Shown piece after piece: positions 53,028-60,898 of a stretch of DNA of 64,000 nucleotides. How positions within the stretch are numbered: position 1 is the first letter of the stretch; the number at the start of each line of letters is the position of its first letter. The position numbers were made by a program, and so were the translations under genes. This DNA is from Cronobacter dublinensis subsp. dublinensis LMG 23823 (lineage in GTDB: Bacteria > Pseudomonadota > Gammaproteobacteria > Enterobacterales > Enterobacteriaceae), in contig NZ_CP012266.1 of assembly GCF_001277235.1 (NCBI RefSeq), positions 2,108,001 through 2,172,000 of the forward strand, written 5' to 3'. The notes beneath the pieces were generated by a model. That model was not told the origin of the DNA and did no database searches. It was given only the letters and a program-made list of their open reading frames with translations.

Positions 53028-53096
53028 GTAGGGTGGGTCAGCTTGCGCACCCACCATTATGTTAACCCGGCGGGTGCGCAAACTTACCCGCCCTAC
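53028..53096. repeat. Long hairpin repeat, copy 2
   Basis: 28-base arms at 53028-53055 and 53069-53096 with a 13-base loop, matching copy 1 in length, arm sequence and loop size. Both copies are preceded by CAATT. A further 11-base match to the arm (GCGCACCCACC, 53115-53125) suggests a remnant of a third unit. Confidence 0.85.
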
Positions 53097-53143
53097 ATCG
53101 CTGTGCCCAAAATGGCGCACCCACCGATATGACGCACGCAAAA

Positions 53144-53457
53144 TCACGCGACCTTTATCACGCCTTTCAGGAGCGCATAATCGTAGAGGCGGTCGCGGGC
53201 GATGTTTTTCATTTTCACTTCGCACATGATGTCGAAATCGGTAAACGACAGCGCCCAGTCGTTTAGCGTGCTGTTGAAATAATAATCGGAATGCGCGCGC
53301 AGTTTGGTTTTGGGAATGCCCAACTGCGACTGCTCCGGGTAACCCTGTTCAGGGATAAGCCCTTCCTGAGAGATGGAATAATGCAAAACCGGGCGTACGC
53401 CGCGCCAGGAGGCTTTTATCTGTTCAATGCGCGGATCGTCCGGCGTAATAAACGCAT
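53144..53457 (-). pseudogene. uvsE: uvsE, 3' fragment (downstream of IS insertion)
   Basis: Codes for the C-terminal part of a UV-damage endonuclease (ITPDDPRIEQIKASWRGVRP, then LHYSISQEG and a C-terminus ending LLKGVIKVA). The frame is open from the IS junction at 53457 to the stop at 53144, but has lost its promoter and start. The four bases 53454-53457 (GCAT) are the target duplication. Joined to the 5' fragment after removing the IS and one GCAT, the frame continues without a shift as WVKENAFITPDDPR. Confidence 0.88.
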
Positions 53458-53486
53458 TGACCTGCCCCCAGTATTAGATACAACCG

Positions 53487-54311
53487 TCAGTTAGTAATGT
53501 CGGTTTGTTTATCTTCATATTTTTCATTTCGCCACCGTGCTGCAAACTCTGATGGCGTCTGATAATTCAGTGCCGAATGTGGACGACACTCGTTATAATC
53601 CTGCCGCCAGTCATTAATGATTTTCCTGGCGTGAACGATATCGCTGAACCAGTGCTCATTCAGACATTCATCGCGAAATCGTCCGTTAAAGCTCTCAATA
53701 AATCCGTTCTGCGTTGGCTTGCCCGGCTGGATTAAGCGCAACTCAACACCATGCTCAAAGGCCCATTGATCCAGTACGCGGCAGGTAAACTCCGGCCCCT
53801 GGTCAGTTCTTATTGTCGCCGGATAGCCTCGAAACAGTGCAATGCTGTCCAGTATACGCGTGACCTGAACGCCTGAAATCCCGAATGCTGTGGTAATTGT
53901 CAGGCACTCCTTCGTGAAGTCGTCCACACAGGTCAGGCACTTTATCCTGCGACCGGTGGCCAGTGCGTCCATGACGAAATCCATCGACCAGGTCAGGTTG
54001 GGCGCTTCCGGGCGGAGCAGCGGCAGACGTTCCGTTGCCAGTCCTTTACGACGTCGTCTGCGTTTTACGCCCAGCCCGCTGAGATGATAAAGACGGTACA
54101 CGCGCTTGTGATTAACCTGAAGGCCTTCACGGCGCAGTAATTGCCAGATGCGGCGGTAGCCAAAACGCCTGCGCTCCAGTGCCAGCTCAATAATGCGCTC
54201 TGATAAATGCGCATCAACCGCCGGACGCTGAGCCTCGTAGCGGCAGGTCGACAGAGACAAACCTGTAAGCCTGCAGGCTCGACGTTGCGACAGACCGGTT
54301 GCATCACACAT
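53487..54311 (-). CDS. IS3-family transposase OrfB (DDE integrase domain)
   Basis: 274 residues. An HTH_21 region (RRFGYRRIWQLLRREG) is followed by an rve integrase core with Asp111 (WSMDFVMDAL), Asp170 (RTDQGPEF) and Glu206 (GFIESFNGRFRDE), giving the classical 35-residue D-to-E spacing. The frame is open upstream of the ATG in -1 relative to OrfA and reads GAKVLTTGQKREAVEF into the ATG. The functional transposase is therefore probably an OrfAB fusion made by -1 ribosomal frameshifting at the end of orfA. All catalytic residues are present. Confidence 0.93.
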   Translation of the reverse strand: MCDATGLSQRRACRLTGLSLSTCRYEAQRPAVDAHLSERIIELALERRRFGYRRIWQLLRREGLQVNHKRVYRLYHLSGLGVKRRRRRKGLATERLPLLRPEAPNLTWSMDFVMDALATGRRIKCLTCVDDFTKECLTITTAFGISGVQVTRILDSIALFRGYPATIRTDQGPEFTCRVLDQWAFEHGVELRLIQPGKPTQNGFIESFNGRFRDECLNEHWFSDIVHARKIINDWRQDYNECRPHSALNYQTPSEFAARWRNEKYEDKQTDITN

Positions 54312-54343
54312 AAACTCAACGGCTTCCCGCTTCTGGCCTGTCG

Positions 54344-54607
54344 TCAGTACTTTCGCCCCAGAGCCACCTGAAGCGCCTCCTTATCCAGCATGGCTTCGGC
54401 AAGCAGCTTCTTGAGTCTGGCGTTCTCTTCCTCAAGCGACTTCAGGCGCTTAACCTCGGGCACCTCCATACCGCCATACTTCTTGCGCCAGGTGTAAAAG
54501 GTGGCGTCGGAAATGGCGTGCTTACGGCAGAGCTCACGGGCAGAAACCCCGGCTTCAGCCTCGCGGAGGATACTGATGATCTGTTCGTCGGAAAAACGCT
54601 TCTTCAT
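54344..54607 (-). CDS. IS3-family transposase OrfA
   Basis: 87 residues: HTH_Tnp_1 domain (MKKRFSDEQIISILREAEAG, CRKHAISDATFYTWRKKYGG) followed by a leucine-zipper coiled coil (LKSLEEENARLKKLLAEAML). It binds the terminal repeats and supplies the N-terminus of OrfAB after frameshifting. Its ATG lies 71 bases inside the right end of the element. Confidence 0.93.
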   Translation of the reverse strand: MKKRFSDEQIISILREAEAGVSARELCRKHAISDATFYTWRKKYGGMEVPEVKRLKSLEEENARLKKLLAEAMLDKEALQVALGRKY

Positions 54608-54678
54608 GGGGATGTCCTCATGTGGCTTATGAAGACATTACTAACATCGCGGTGTATTAATCAACGGGGAGCAGGTCA

Positions 54679-55343
54679 GCATTTTCTTTGACCCAGTGGT
54701 GATGAATATCCAGCACGACAGGGCACAGCGTCTGCGCCTGGAGAACATCATCCAGCGAGCAGGAGATTTCGTCGTTCTCCACGGTTAACATCTTCTGCGC
54801 CTGCGGGCTTAAGCGGTTAAAGGCGTCGCGAAATCCTTCGAAACCGCGCTTACCGTTCATGTGAATATTGATTTTGAAATCCTGAAAGCGCTGCCCGTAG
54901 CCCATCATCACCGCACAGGTAGTGTGATATTCCACATCCTCGATGGCGCGGTCGACCACATCAGGATTATCTGACGCCAGGACGGAATACTGGCCGGGAT
55001 GAAAGGAGAGGCGGATATCCTGTTCCCGCGCATATTCCCCGCAGCGGGTAAACTGCGGCACGAGATCGGCTAAAAACTCCTGATAGACCGGGCCTGCCTC
55101 GGGCACGGTAACGAGCGGTAAGAGATCGCTGCCGATACGCATCATGCGCAACGCAGGCGGTAACGGCGCGAGCTGCTCAAACGTTGAATAGAGGTTCCTG
55201 AGATTGGTCTCAGAGAGCTGATATAACAGCGTCAGCCGTTGCTCATGGCTGAGGCTTAAAAAACGGGTGCGGGTCGTCGATTTAAACGGAAACTCCTGCT
55301 TTAGCCCTGAATCTAAAAACTTACACGCGAAACCTAATTTCAT
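54679..55343 (-). pseudogene. uvsE: uvsE, 5' fragment (UV-damage endonuclease, interrupted)
   Basis: Codes for the N-terminal 221 residues (MKLGFACKFL) of a UVDE/UvsE TIM-barrel endonuclease, which nicks DNA 5' of UV photoproducts. Metal-site blocks are visible: LSFHPGQYSVLAS, ENDE and LDIHHHW. The IS3 insertion breaks it after VKEN; translation would run into the IS and stop at 54657, giving a 228-residue product lacking about 100 C-terminal residues. The 5' piece (665 bases) plus the 3' piece without one GCAT (310 bases) equals exactly 325 codons, a 324-residue protein, so the insertion is the only visible lesion. Confidence 0.9.
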
Positions 55344-55490
55344 GCACCCTCCGGTTATCTCTGGCTTTAGTGTAGCAGTTGAAAACCGGCCGCCGCGTTA
55401 CACCGTAGAGCCATGGTTTAAGGAAGGGCGTTATACTGTTCGTTTGCCGCGGCGCCGCCGCGCTAATTACGGACTTATCAGAAACAACTT

Positions 55491-55826
55491 ATGAAACTTC
55501 TCTCCGGCCGCGTTGCGCTGCCTGTTCTTGCCGTCGCGGCGCTGGCCTACTGGTGGCTGACGCCACACTACAGCGCTGAAGACAAACCTTATTACGCGGC
55601 GGTATTTTGCGTTATCCACACAGGCGATCCGGCCACCTGGGCTGCGCAGATGGAAAACGTTATCGAGGGCGGCAACAACGATTACGCCCTGCAAAAAAGG
55701 CACTACGACGCGTCGCTTGGCCGCGAGGTTGTCAAAACCTGGCAGGGATTGAGCGAGGCAAAACGCCAGGCACTGAGCGCCGCCCCGCAAACCTGCGGCG
55801 ACGAACTCGCCCGCGCGATGCGTTAG
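55491..55826 (+). CDS. Small exported or membrane-anchored protein
   Basis: 111 residues. An N-terminal hydrophobic stretch (MKLLSGRVALPVLAVAALAYWW) acts as a signal or anchor. The mature part contains two cysteines (VFCVIHTG and PQTCGDELARAM) that could form a periplasmic disulfide. Family not recognised. The ribosome-binding site is weak. It diverges from uvsE. Confidence 0.65.
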   Translation: MKLLSGRVALPVLAVAALAYWWLTPHYSAEDKPYYAAVFCVIHTGDPATWAAQMENVIEGGNNDYALQKRHYDASLGREVVKTWQGLSEAKRQALSAAPQTCGDELARAMR

Positions 55827-55879
55827 GTTACCGATTGAGGGCTACACTCAGTGACGGGATCACCTGAACTGAGGTCGCT

Positions 55880-57016
55880 TTGCTGTCAGGACATAAATTT
55901 CTCGCCCTGAGCGGGTTTTCGCTGATTGCCGCCGCGTATGGTCTGGCGCGTTTCTCCTGGGGATTGCAGCTGCCCGCCGTCATTCGCGATATCCCGATGT
56001 CTTCAACGCTCGTCGGCGCGCTGTCGGCGGCGTCGTTCGCGGCTTATGGCGTGGCGAGCGTTATCGCCTCGCTCTGTACCGCGCGTACCGGGCCCCGTTT
56101 ACCGTCACTGCTGGCTGGCGTCTTCGCCATTATCGGCTTAGCGATCCTCGCGAAGGCGTCCGGCCCGCTCTGGCTGCTGGCCGGCGTTATCTGCGGCGGC
56201 GTCAGTTCAGGCCTGGTGTCGCCGCCGATGGCTGAAGCGGTGAACCGTGACGTCGCGCCCGCGCAGCGCCCGGGCGTGAATACGGTTATCAATGCCGGTA
56301 CCGGCGGGGGGATTATCGTCTCTGCGCTGGCCGTTCTGCTGATGCCGGGGCAGTGGCGCGAGATCTGGCTGCTCTTTGCGGCGATCGCAGTCGTCCCGAC
56401 ATTGATGGCGATGCGCGCCATGCCCGCGGGTGCCTCCGACGAGCGCGTCTCACTGCGCCACCCGATGGCGGCGGTCCGACAGCCCGCGCTGCGCCCGCCG
56501 CTCATCGTCGCGCTGTTAAGCGGCGTGGTGAGCGCGGCGTACTGGTCTTTCGGACCGCTGATGTTCGCCTCGCTTGCCGATAAACCCGCGCGCGATATCA
56601 CACTGCTGTGGCTGGTGACCGGCGCGGCGGGGTGCTTCGGGGTGCTTACCGGCGCACTGATTGGGCGCGTCGGCATTAATTCCGCCCACCGGCTGATGCA
56701 AATTCTGACGCTGCTGGCCTTCAGCCTGCTGGCGTTCTCGGACGTTCTGCCGTGGCTAAGCTGGGGTGTCGCGGCACTGTATGGCTTTGCGTATATCACG
56801 CTCTCCGGCGTGCTGTTGGTGAGCGGTGTCGAGGCGGCGGGTCAGTTTCCGGCCGCCGGGCTCGGCGCGGTGTTTCTGCTGCTGGCGATCGGTCAAATGG
56901 CGGGATCTGCGCTGTTCGGCGCGCTGCTGGATGGCGTCGGGCCGAAGATGGCGCTGGGGATTTTCGGCGCGCTGGCAGTGGTGGCGCTCGTCTTACCGGC
57001 CACGCGGGTGAAATAA
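55880..57016 (+). CDS. MFS transporter (YbfB/YjiJ-like)
   Basis: 378 residues from a TTG start with GAGG six bases upstream. Twelve hydrophobic segments. The N-terminal block GFSLIAAAYGLARFSWGLQLPAV and the RPGVNTVINAGTGGGIIVSALAVLL-like loop (two halves) are typical of the short YbfB/YjiJ MFS group. Substrate unknown. No regulatory gene adjoins it. Confidence 0.82.
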   Translation: MLSGHKFLALSGFSLIAAAYGLARFSWGLQLPAVIRDIPMSSTLVGALSAASFAAYGVASVIASLCTARTGPRLPSLLAGVFAIIGLAILAKASGPLWLLAGVICGGVSSGLVSPPMAEAVNRDVAPAQRPGVNTVINAGTGGGIIVSALAVLLMPGQWREIWLLFAAIAVVPTLMAMRAMPAGASDERVSLRHPMAAVRQPALRPPLIVALLSGVVSAAYWSFGPLMFASLADKPARDITLLWLVTGAAGCFGVLTGALIGRVGINSAHRLMQILTLLAFSLLAFSDVLPWLSWGVAALYGFAYITLSGVLLVSGVEAAGQFPAAGLGAVFLLLAIGQMAGSALFGALLDGVGPKMALGIFGALAVVALVLPATRVK

Positions 57017-57034
57017 CCTCCCGCAGATATATGC

Positions 57035-57061
57035 TCAAGAAAGCTACCGATACGCCGATAA
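57035..57061 (+). promoter_or_regulatory. Possible sigma-28 promoter upstream of EAL-HDOD gene
   Basis: TCAAGAAA, an 11-base spacer, then GCCGATAA (57054-57061). The -10 and spacing fit the FliA consensus; the -35 is only half matched. GCCGATAA also occurs by chance in coding DNA here, so confidence is modest. The leader would be about 175 bases. Confidence 0.35.
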
Positions 57062-57167
57062 ACTGCTTATAAAGCTACGTCTTGTCGGGCGTAAGGGGCA
57101 GGGGGAAAACCTCGGGACTGTCGCTGCGCTTTCTGGTCTGCCGGTGGAGTGCCGGAGGGGTTTATTC

Positions 57168-57257
57168 ATGGATGTCGTATTGCCGGTCGAACAAGCAGCG
57201 AAACGCTGTAATGGACGTCGAAAACGAAACCGGAGGTTGAAATGTATTCCTTCATAG
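57168..57257 (+). CDS. Possible leader peptide (29 codons) overlapping the EAL-HDOD start
   Basis: ATG preceded by GGAGGGG at a normal distance. The product MDVVLPVEQAAKRCNGRRKR continues basic and stops at 57257, 16 bases inside the downstream gene in another frame. If it is translated, it could couple or limit translation of that gene. The only evidence is the ribosome-binding site and position. Confidence 0.3.
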   Translation: MDVVLPVEQAAKRCNGRRKRNRRLKCIPS

Positions 57258-58456
57258 CGCGACAGCCTATCTTTGATGCGTCGCTGAACACGGTGGCCTA
57301 CGAGCTACTCTACCGGGACGGGCTGACTAACGCCTTCCCGCAGGTGACCGCCGAGTTCGCCACCAGCCAGCTGCTCGCCGATCATTTTCTGGTGACGCCG
57401 TTGCAGCGGCTCACGGGCAAACACACGTCGTTTATCAATTTTCCGTATGAGATGATCGTCAGTGGGCTTGCGCAGTCGCTGCCGCGTCAGAATGTCGTCA
57501 TTGAGATACTGGAAAACAGCGTACCGGATAACGCGTTGTTCGCGACCGTGCGCAATATGTATGAGGATGGCTACTGCTTCGCGCTGGATGATTTTACGCT
57601 GGATAGCGAATGGAGCCGCTTTCTGCCCTATATCAGCGTGATCAAGTTTGATATTCAGTCCACCACCGTGGAGCAGATTAAACAGTTTCTGAAAGACCAT
57701 CCTGGCCTGCGCTGCAAGCTGCTGGCCGAAAAGGTGGAGCGTCGCGAAGAGTTTATCCAGTATCAGCAGCTCGGTTTTCAGCTTTTTCAGGGCTATTTCT
57801 ACAGTAAGCCGGAACTCATCAAGACCAAAAAGCTTCCTGAACAAAAAGTCTTTATTCTGGAGCTGATCCGCGAGGTCAATGCCGCACGCCCGGATGTTAA
57901 CAAGATAGAAAAGCTGATCAGCCGCGATGTCGCGATCACCTATAAGCTGATGCGCTACGTCAATAACATCAAATATCAGCATAACTACCACGCCAATGCG
58001 GAATCGCTGCCGTTTCGCAGTATTTTCGCGTTTCTCGGTCTCTATGAGCTGAAGCGGTTTGTAACGATCCTCGCGGTAACGCATATCAGCGATCCGTCCG
58101 TGAGCGAGCTCTATAACGTGAGCCTGGTGTACGGGCGCTTTTGCGAACTGGCGGCGCACCGTATTGGCGGCGCCAGTGAGGACGACGCGTTCATTGCCGG
58201 GCTGTTCTCCCGCCTCGACGCTATCCTGGATATTCCGATGGACACGCTGCTGGAGCAGATCTACGTCTCGAAAGAGGTCAAGAAAGCGCTTCTCAATCGC
58301 GAAGGCATTCCGGGCACGCTGGTGCGGTTGTGCGAGGCGTTCGAGCGCGCCGACTGGCCGCAGGTCGTGGAGGTGGCGAAGGAGCTCAACCTCTCCGAGC
58401 GCGAAATCATCGATATGACGCACGACGCCGTGAAGTGGGGCGACACGGTTATCTGA
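57242..58456 (+). CDS. EAL-HDOD protein (YuxH/CdgJ-like)
   Basis: 404 residues. The EAL-like domain (about 1-195) keeps most metal and catalytic positions: ELLYR (Glu21), INF (Asn65), IEILE (Glu87), LDDF (Asp115-116), IKFD (Lys134), AEKVE (Glu162) and Gln182. The loop-6 motif DFGTG reads DFTLD. An HDOD domain follows (about 200-395). Members such as Vibrio CdgJ affect cyclic-di-GMP and motility. Whether this one cleaves c-di-GMP is uncertain. RBS CGGAGG lies seven bases before the ATG. A possible sigma-28 promoter and a short ORF lie upstream. Confidence 0.85.
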   Translation: MYSFIARQPIFDASLNTVAYELLYRDGLTNAFPQVTAEFATSQLLADHFLVTPLQRLTGKHTSFINFPYEMIVSGLAQSLPRQNVVIEILENSVPDNALFATVRNMYEDGYCFALDDFTLDSEWSRFLPYISVIKFDIQSTTVEQIKQFLKDHPGLRCKLLAEKVERREEFIQYQQLGFQLFQGYFYSKPELIKTKKLPEQKVFILELIREVNAARPDVNKIEKLISRDVAITYKLMRYVNNIKYQHNYHANAESLPFRSIFAFLGLYELKRFVTILAVTHISDPSVSELYNVSLVYGRFCELAAHRIGGASEDDAFIAGLFSRLDAILDIPMDTLLEQIYVSKEVKKALLNREGIPGTLVRLCEAFERADWPQVVEVAKELNLSEREIIDMTHDAVKWGDTVI

Positions 58457-58623
58457 TGTCTTTCTCTCAGGCGGCCCGTCCGGCGCCGCCGCAGCGCCCG
58501 CATCTTAAAACGTAGTTCCAATTATCCCGTCATTCCCGCGCATCTTGACTACGCTTTTACAGGCACGCCGACGTGCGGCGCATGCGCTGACGTCGTTGGT
58601 TTGGATGACTTCAGGAGACGGAG

Positions 58624-59049
58624 ATGCACCCTCACACGACCGCTCGATCCCCGGCAGCCGCCGTGGCGCTGTATGAACTGCTCAACCCCATTCCCACCGG
58701 CTTTTTCGTGGCCGCCTGGGTTTTCGACATTCTCTATATGAAAAGCGCGGTGACGATGTGGACCGATGCCGCCAGCTGGCTTATCGCCATCGGGCTGGTG
58801 GTCGCGATAATTCCCCGGCTGATAAGCCTCGGGCAGATCTGGCCGGGGCGACGGCATCTGCATGGTCCGGCGCAGCGGCTGCACTTCTGGCTGAATCTGG
58901 TGGCGATAGTGCTGGCCATCATCAACGCCTTTATTCACAGCCGTGATGCTTACGCCGTGGTGCCTGCGGGCGTCATTCTCTCTACGCTGGTCGTGGCGCT
59001 GCTGCTACTGGCTAACGTTCAACTCGCGTTACGCCAACGCACTGCTTAA
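58624..59049 (+). CDS. DUF2231 inner-membrane protein
   Basis: 141 residues with four hydrophobic helices. The NPIPTGFFVAAWVFD block and the Trp/His-containing loops (PAQRLHFWLNL) are typical of DUF2231. Conserved His residues suggest haem or quinone contact (inference). RBS TTCAGGAGACGGAG. It lies 12 bases before the sorbosone/PQQ-type dehydrogenase gene, so it is probably co-transcribed and may serve as its membrane electron acceptor. Confidence 0.85.
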   Translation: MHPHTTARSPAAAVALYELLNPIPTGFFVAAWVFDILYMKSAVTMWTDAASWLIAIGLVVAIIPRLISLGQIWPGRRHLHGPAQRLHFWLNLVAIVLAIINAFIHSRDAYAVVPAGVILSTLVVALLLLANVQLALRQRTA

Positions 59050-59061
59050 GGAGAAGCCCGC

Positions 59062-60363
59062 ATGAACAACATTCATCGTCTCGCGCTGGCCGTCTCGCTG
59101 GGCGTTTTGCTCAGCGGCTGTGATAACAGCGCCACGCTCGATCCGCAAAAACAGGTGGGGCCGAACCCAGAACTGCCGGAGGCGAAAAACTTCCTGCTGC
59201 CGCCGATGCAGGTGCCGGAAGGCGTCGCATGGAAAGAGGGCGAAATGCCGAAGGTGGCGCAGGGCCTGAAGATTGAAAAAATCGCCGACGGACTGATGCA
59301 TCCGCGTCAGGTCTATGTGCTGCCGAATAATGACATCCTGGTCGCCGAATCCAACGGCACGCCGAAACCAACCGCGCGGCCCAAACAGCTGATTATGGGC
59401 ATTGTGCAGAAATCCTCCGGCAAAGGCGGGCCGGGCGGCAACCGTATTACGCTGCTGCGCAACGTTAACGGCAAGTGGGAGAAACATAATTTCATCGAAA
59501 ACCTTAATGCGCCGTTCGGCATCCAGCTTACCGGCAATACCCTGTGGGTGGCGAATGCCGACAGCCTGGTGAAATTCCCGTATCAGGAAGGGCAAACTGA
59601 AATTCGCACGCCGGGCGAAGAGGTCACCGAACTGCCGGGCGGGCCGATTAACCATCACTGGACCAAAGCGCTGCTGGCAAGTCCGGATGGCAGCAAACTC
59701 TACGTCGGCGTCGGGTCTAACAGTAACGTCACCGAGAACGGCATCGGGGCGGAATATCGCCGCGCGGCGGTGCTGGAGGTAGATGCCGCGACCGGCGCGA
59801 GCCGGATCTACGCAAGTGGTTTGCGCAACCCGACCGGGCTGCAGTGGGAGCCGCAGAGCGGCAAGCTGTGGGCTATCGTTAACGAACGCGATGAAATCGG
59901 CTCCGATCTGGTGCCGGATTACATGACCTCGGTGCAGGAGAAGGGCTTTTACGGCTGGCCATACAGCTATTTCGGTCAGCATGTGGACGAGCGCGCCCGG
60001 CCAGCCCGGCCCGATCTGGTGGCTAAAGCCATCAAGCCTGATTACGCGCTCGGCTCGCACGTCGCACCGCTGGGTCTGCATTTCTACACCGGCGAGGCCA
60101 TGCCGCAGTATCGCGGCGGCGCGTTTATCAGCGAGCACGGCAGCTGGAACCGCTCGCCGCTGAACGGTTATCAGGTCGTGTGGGTGAAATTTGAAAACGG
60201 CAAGCCGGTCGGGATGCCGCAGCCGGTCGTCACCGGTTTTCTGACGGACGATCAGAAGCAGGTGCGCGGGCTGCCGGTCGGCGTGGCGCAGGATAACGCG
60301 GGCGCGCTGCTAATTGCCGATGATGCCGGTGATGCCATCTGGCGCGTCAGCGCCGCGCAGTAA
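59062..60363 (+). CDS. PQQ-dependent sugar dehydrogenase-type lipoprotein (sorbosone dehydrogenase family)
   Basis: 433 residues. Lipoprotein signal with lipobox LLSGC (Cys20), so it is membrane-attached on the periplasmic side. Six-bladed propeller of the GSDH/L-sorbosone dehydrogenase type: LMHPRQVYVLPNNDILVAES, GPINHHWTKALLASPDG (His-His), YASGLRNPTGLQW, NERDEIGSDLVPDY and FISEHGSWNRSPLNGY are the usual PQQ/Ca-site blocks. It should oxidise a sugar or alcohol with PQQ. No pqq biosynthesis genes occur in the window, while the PQQ receptor YncD does. Confidence 0.88.
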   Translation: MNNIHRLALAVSLGVLLSGCDNSATLDPQKQVGPNPELPEAKNFLLPPMQVPEGVAWKEGEMPKVAQGLKIEKIADGLMHPRQVYVLPNNDILVAESNGTPKPTARPKQLIMGIVQKSSGKGGPGGNRITLLRNVNGKWEKHNFIENLNAPFGIQLTGNTLWVANADSLVKFPYQEGQTEIRTPGEEVTELPGGPINHHWTKALLASPDGSKLYVGVGSNSNVTENGIGAEYRRAAVLEVDAATGASRIYASGLRNPTGLQWEPQSGKLWAIVNERDEIGSDLVPDYMTSVQEKGFYGWPYSYFGQHVDERARPARPDLVAKAIKPDYALGSHVAPLGLHFYTGEAMPQYRGGAFISEHGSWNRSPLNGYQVVWVKFENGKPVGMPQPVVTGFLTDDQKQVRGLPVGVAQDNAGALLIADDAGDAIWRVSAAQ

Positions 60364-60366
60364 CTC

Positions 60367-60394
60367 ACAGGCCGCCGCGTGCGGCCTGTTCCTT
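60367..60394 (+). terminator. Terminator after PQQ-type dehydrogenase gene
   Basis: ACAGGCCGC (60367-60375), loop CGCGT, GCGGCCTGT (60381-60389), then TCCTTTC. Good stem, weak T-run. Confidence 0.6.
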
Positions 60395-60469
60395 TCAAAA
60401 AGGGCGCCAGGCCGCCTGCTATACTTTTTATTCTTTCAATCAGCGAAGCTGAATAACAAGGAGTTAACG

Positions 60470-60829
60470 ATGCCGGAATCAACCAACCGCGACGGGATGC
60501 CGTACTTTCTGTTTCTGTGCGAGGGGCGCGTCCTGTCGCAAAACATTGACGGCCAGATTGTCGACCTCGGCGAAGCCACGGAAGAGCGCGGCGCTTTCGC
60601 CTGGCGGCTTGATGGCAATGAGGAGCAGGGCGAAGGGCTTTCGAGCGCCGCGGCGGTGCTTGACGATATCGCCGGACACCTGACTTTTCTGTTTCTTGAT
60701 GGCCAGTTCACCAGTCTGCCAGACGTCTCTGATGAGTATGCAGGCAAACTGGAAAACGCACCCGCCAAAGAGATCTTGCTCAATGAACTGAGCGATAAAG
60801 GTGGCGACGATAACCCGCCAGCGGTGTAA
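60470..60829 (+). CDS. Small acidic cytoplasmic protein, unknown
   Basis: 119 residues from the ATG at 60470 (MPESTNRDGM) with AAGGAG seven bases upstream; an open extension of 52 codons overlaps the previous gene and is not used. Strongly acidic, with no signal or membrane segment. The blocks PYFLFLCEGRVL and AAAVLDDIAGHLTFLFLDGQF suggest a compact alpha/beta fold. Family not recognised. Confidence 0.7.
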   Translation: MPESTNRDGMPYFLFLCEGRVLSQNIDGQIVDLGEATEERGAFAWRLDGNEEQGEGLSSAAAVLDDIAGHLTFLFLDGQFTSLPDVSDEYAGKLENAPAKEILLNELSDKGGDDNPPAV

Positions 60830-60898
60830 GCGCAGGCGTCATCGCCGCACTGCGTGATATACACGGATGCGCGGCGGTGATGCCTTCACGCCGGGAGA

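Larger units (their letters stand above)
53458..54678 (-). mobile_element. IS3-family insertion sequence, 1221 bp, IS407-like
   Basis: Both ends begin TGACCTGC when read inward (53458-53465 and the complement of 54671-54678). The inverted repeats continue imperfectly for about 45 bases and both include TTAGTAATGTC. It is flanked by a 4-bp direct repeat GCAT (53454-53457 and 54679-54682), the duplication size of the IS407 group. It encodes OrfA and OrfB in the usual overlapping arrangement and appears intact. It interrupts uvsE. Confidence 0.93.

Noticed and set aside
52356..53096. Hairpin repeats as a CRISPR array
   Set aside because: Only two copies, each an internally palindromic unit about 600 bases apart with a gene between; no regular spacers or cas genes.
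57305..60138. Long minus-strand frames at 57305-58423 and 59029-60138
   Set aside because: Antisense to the EAL-HDOD and PQQ-type dehydrogenase genes; no signal of their own.
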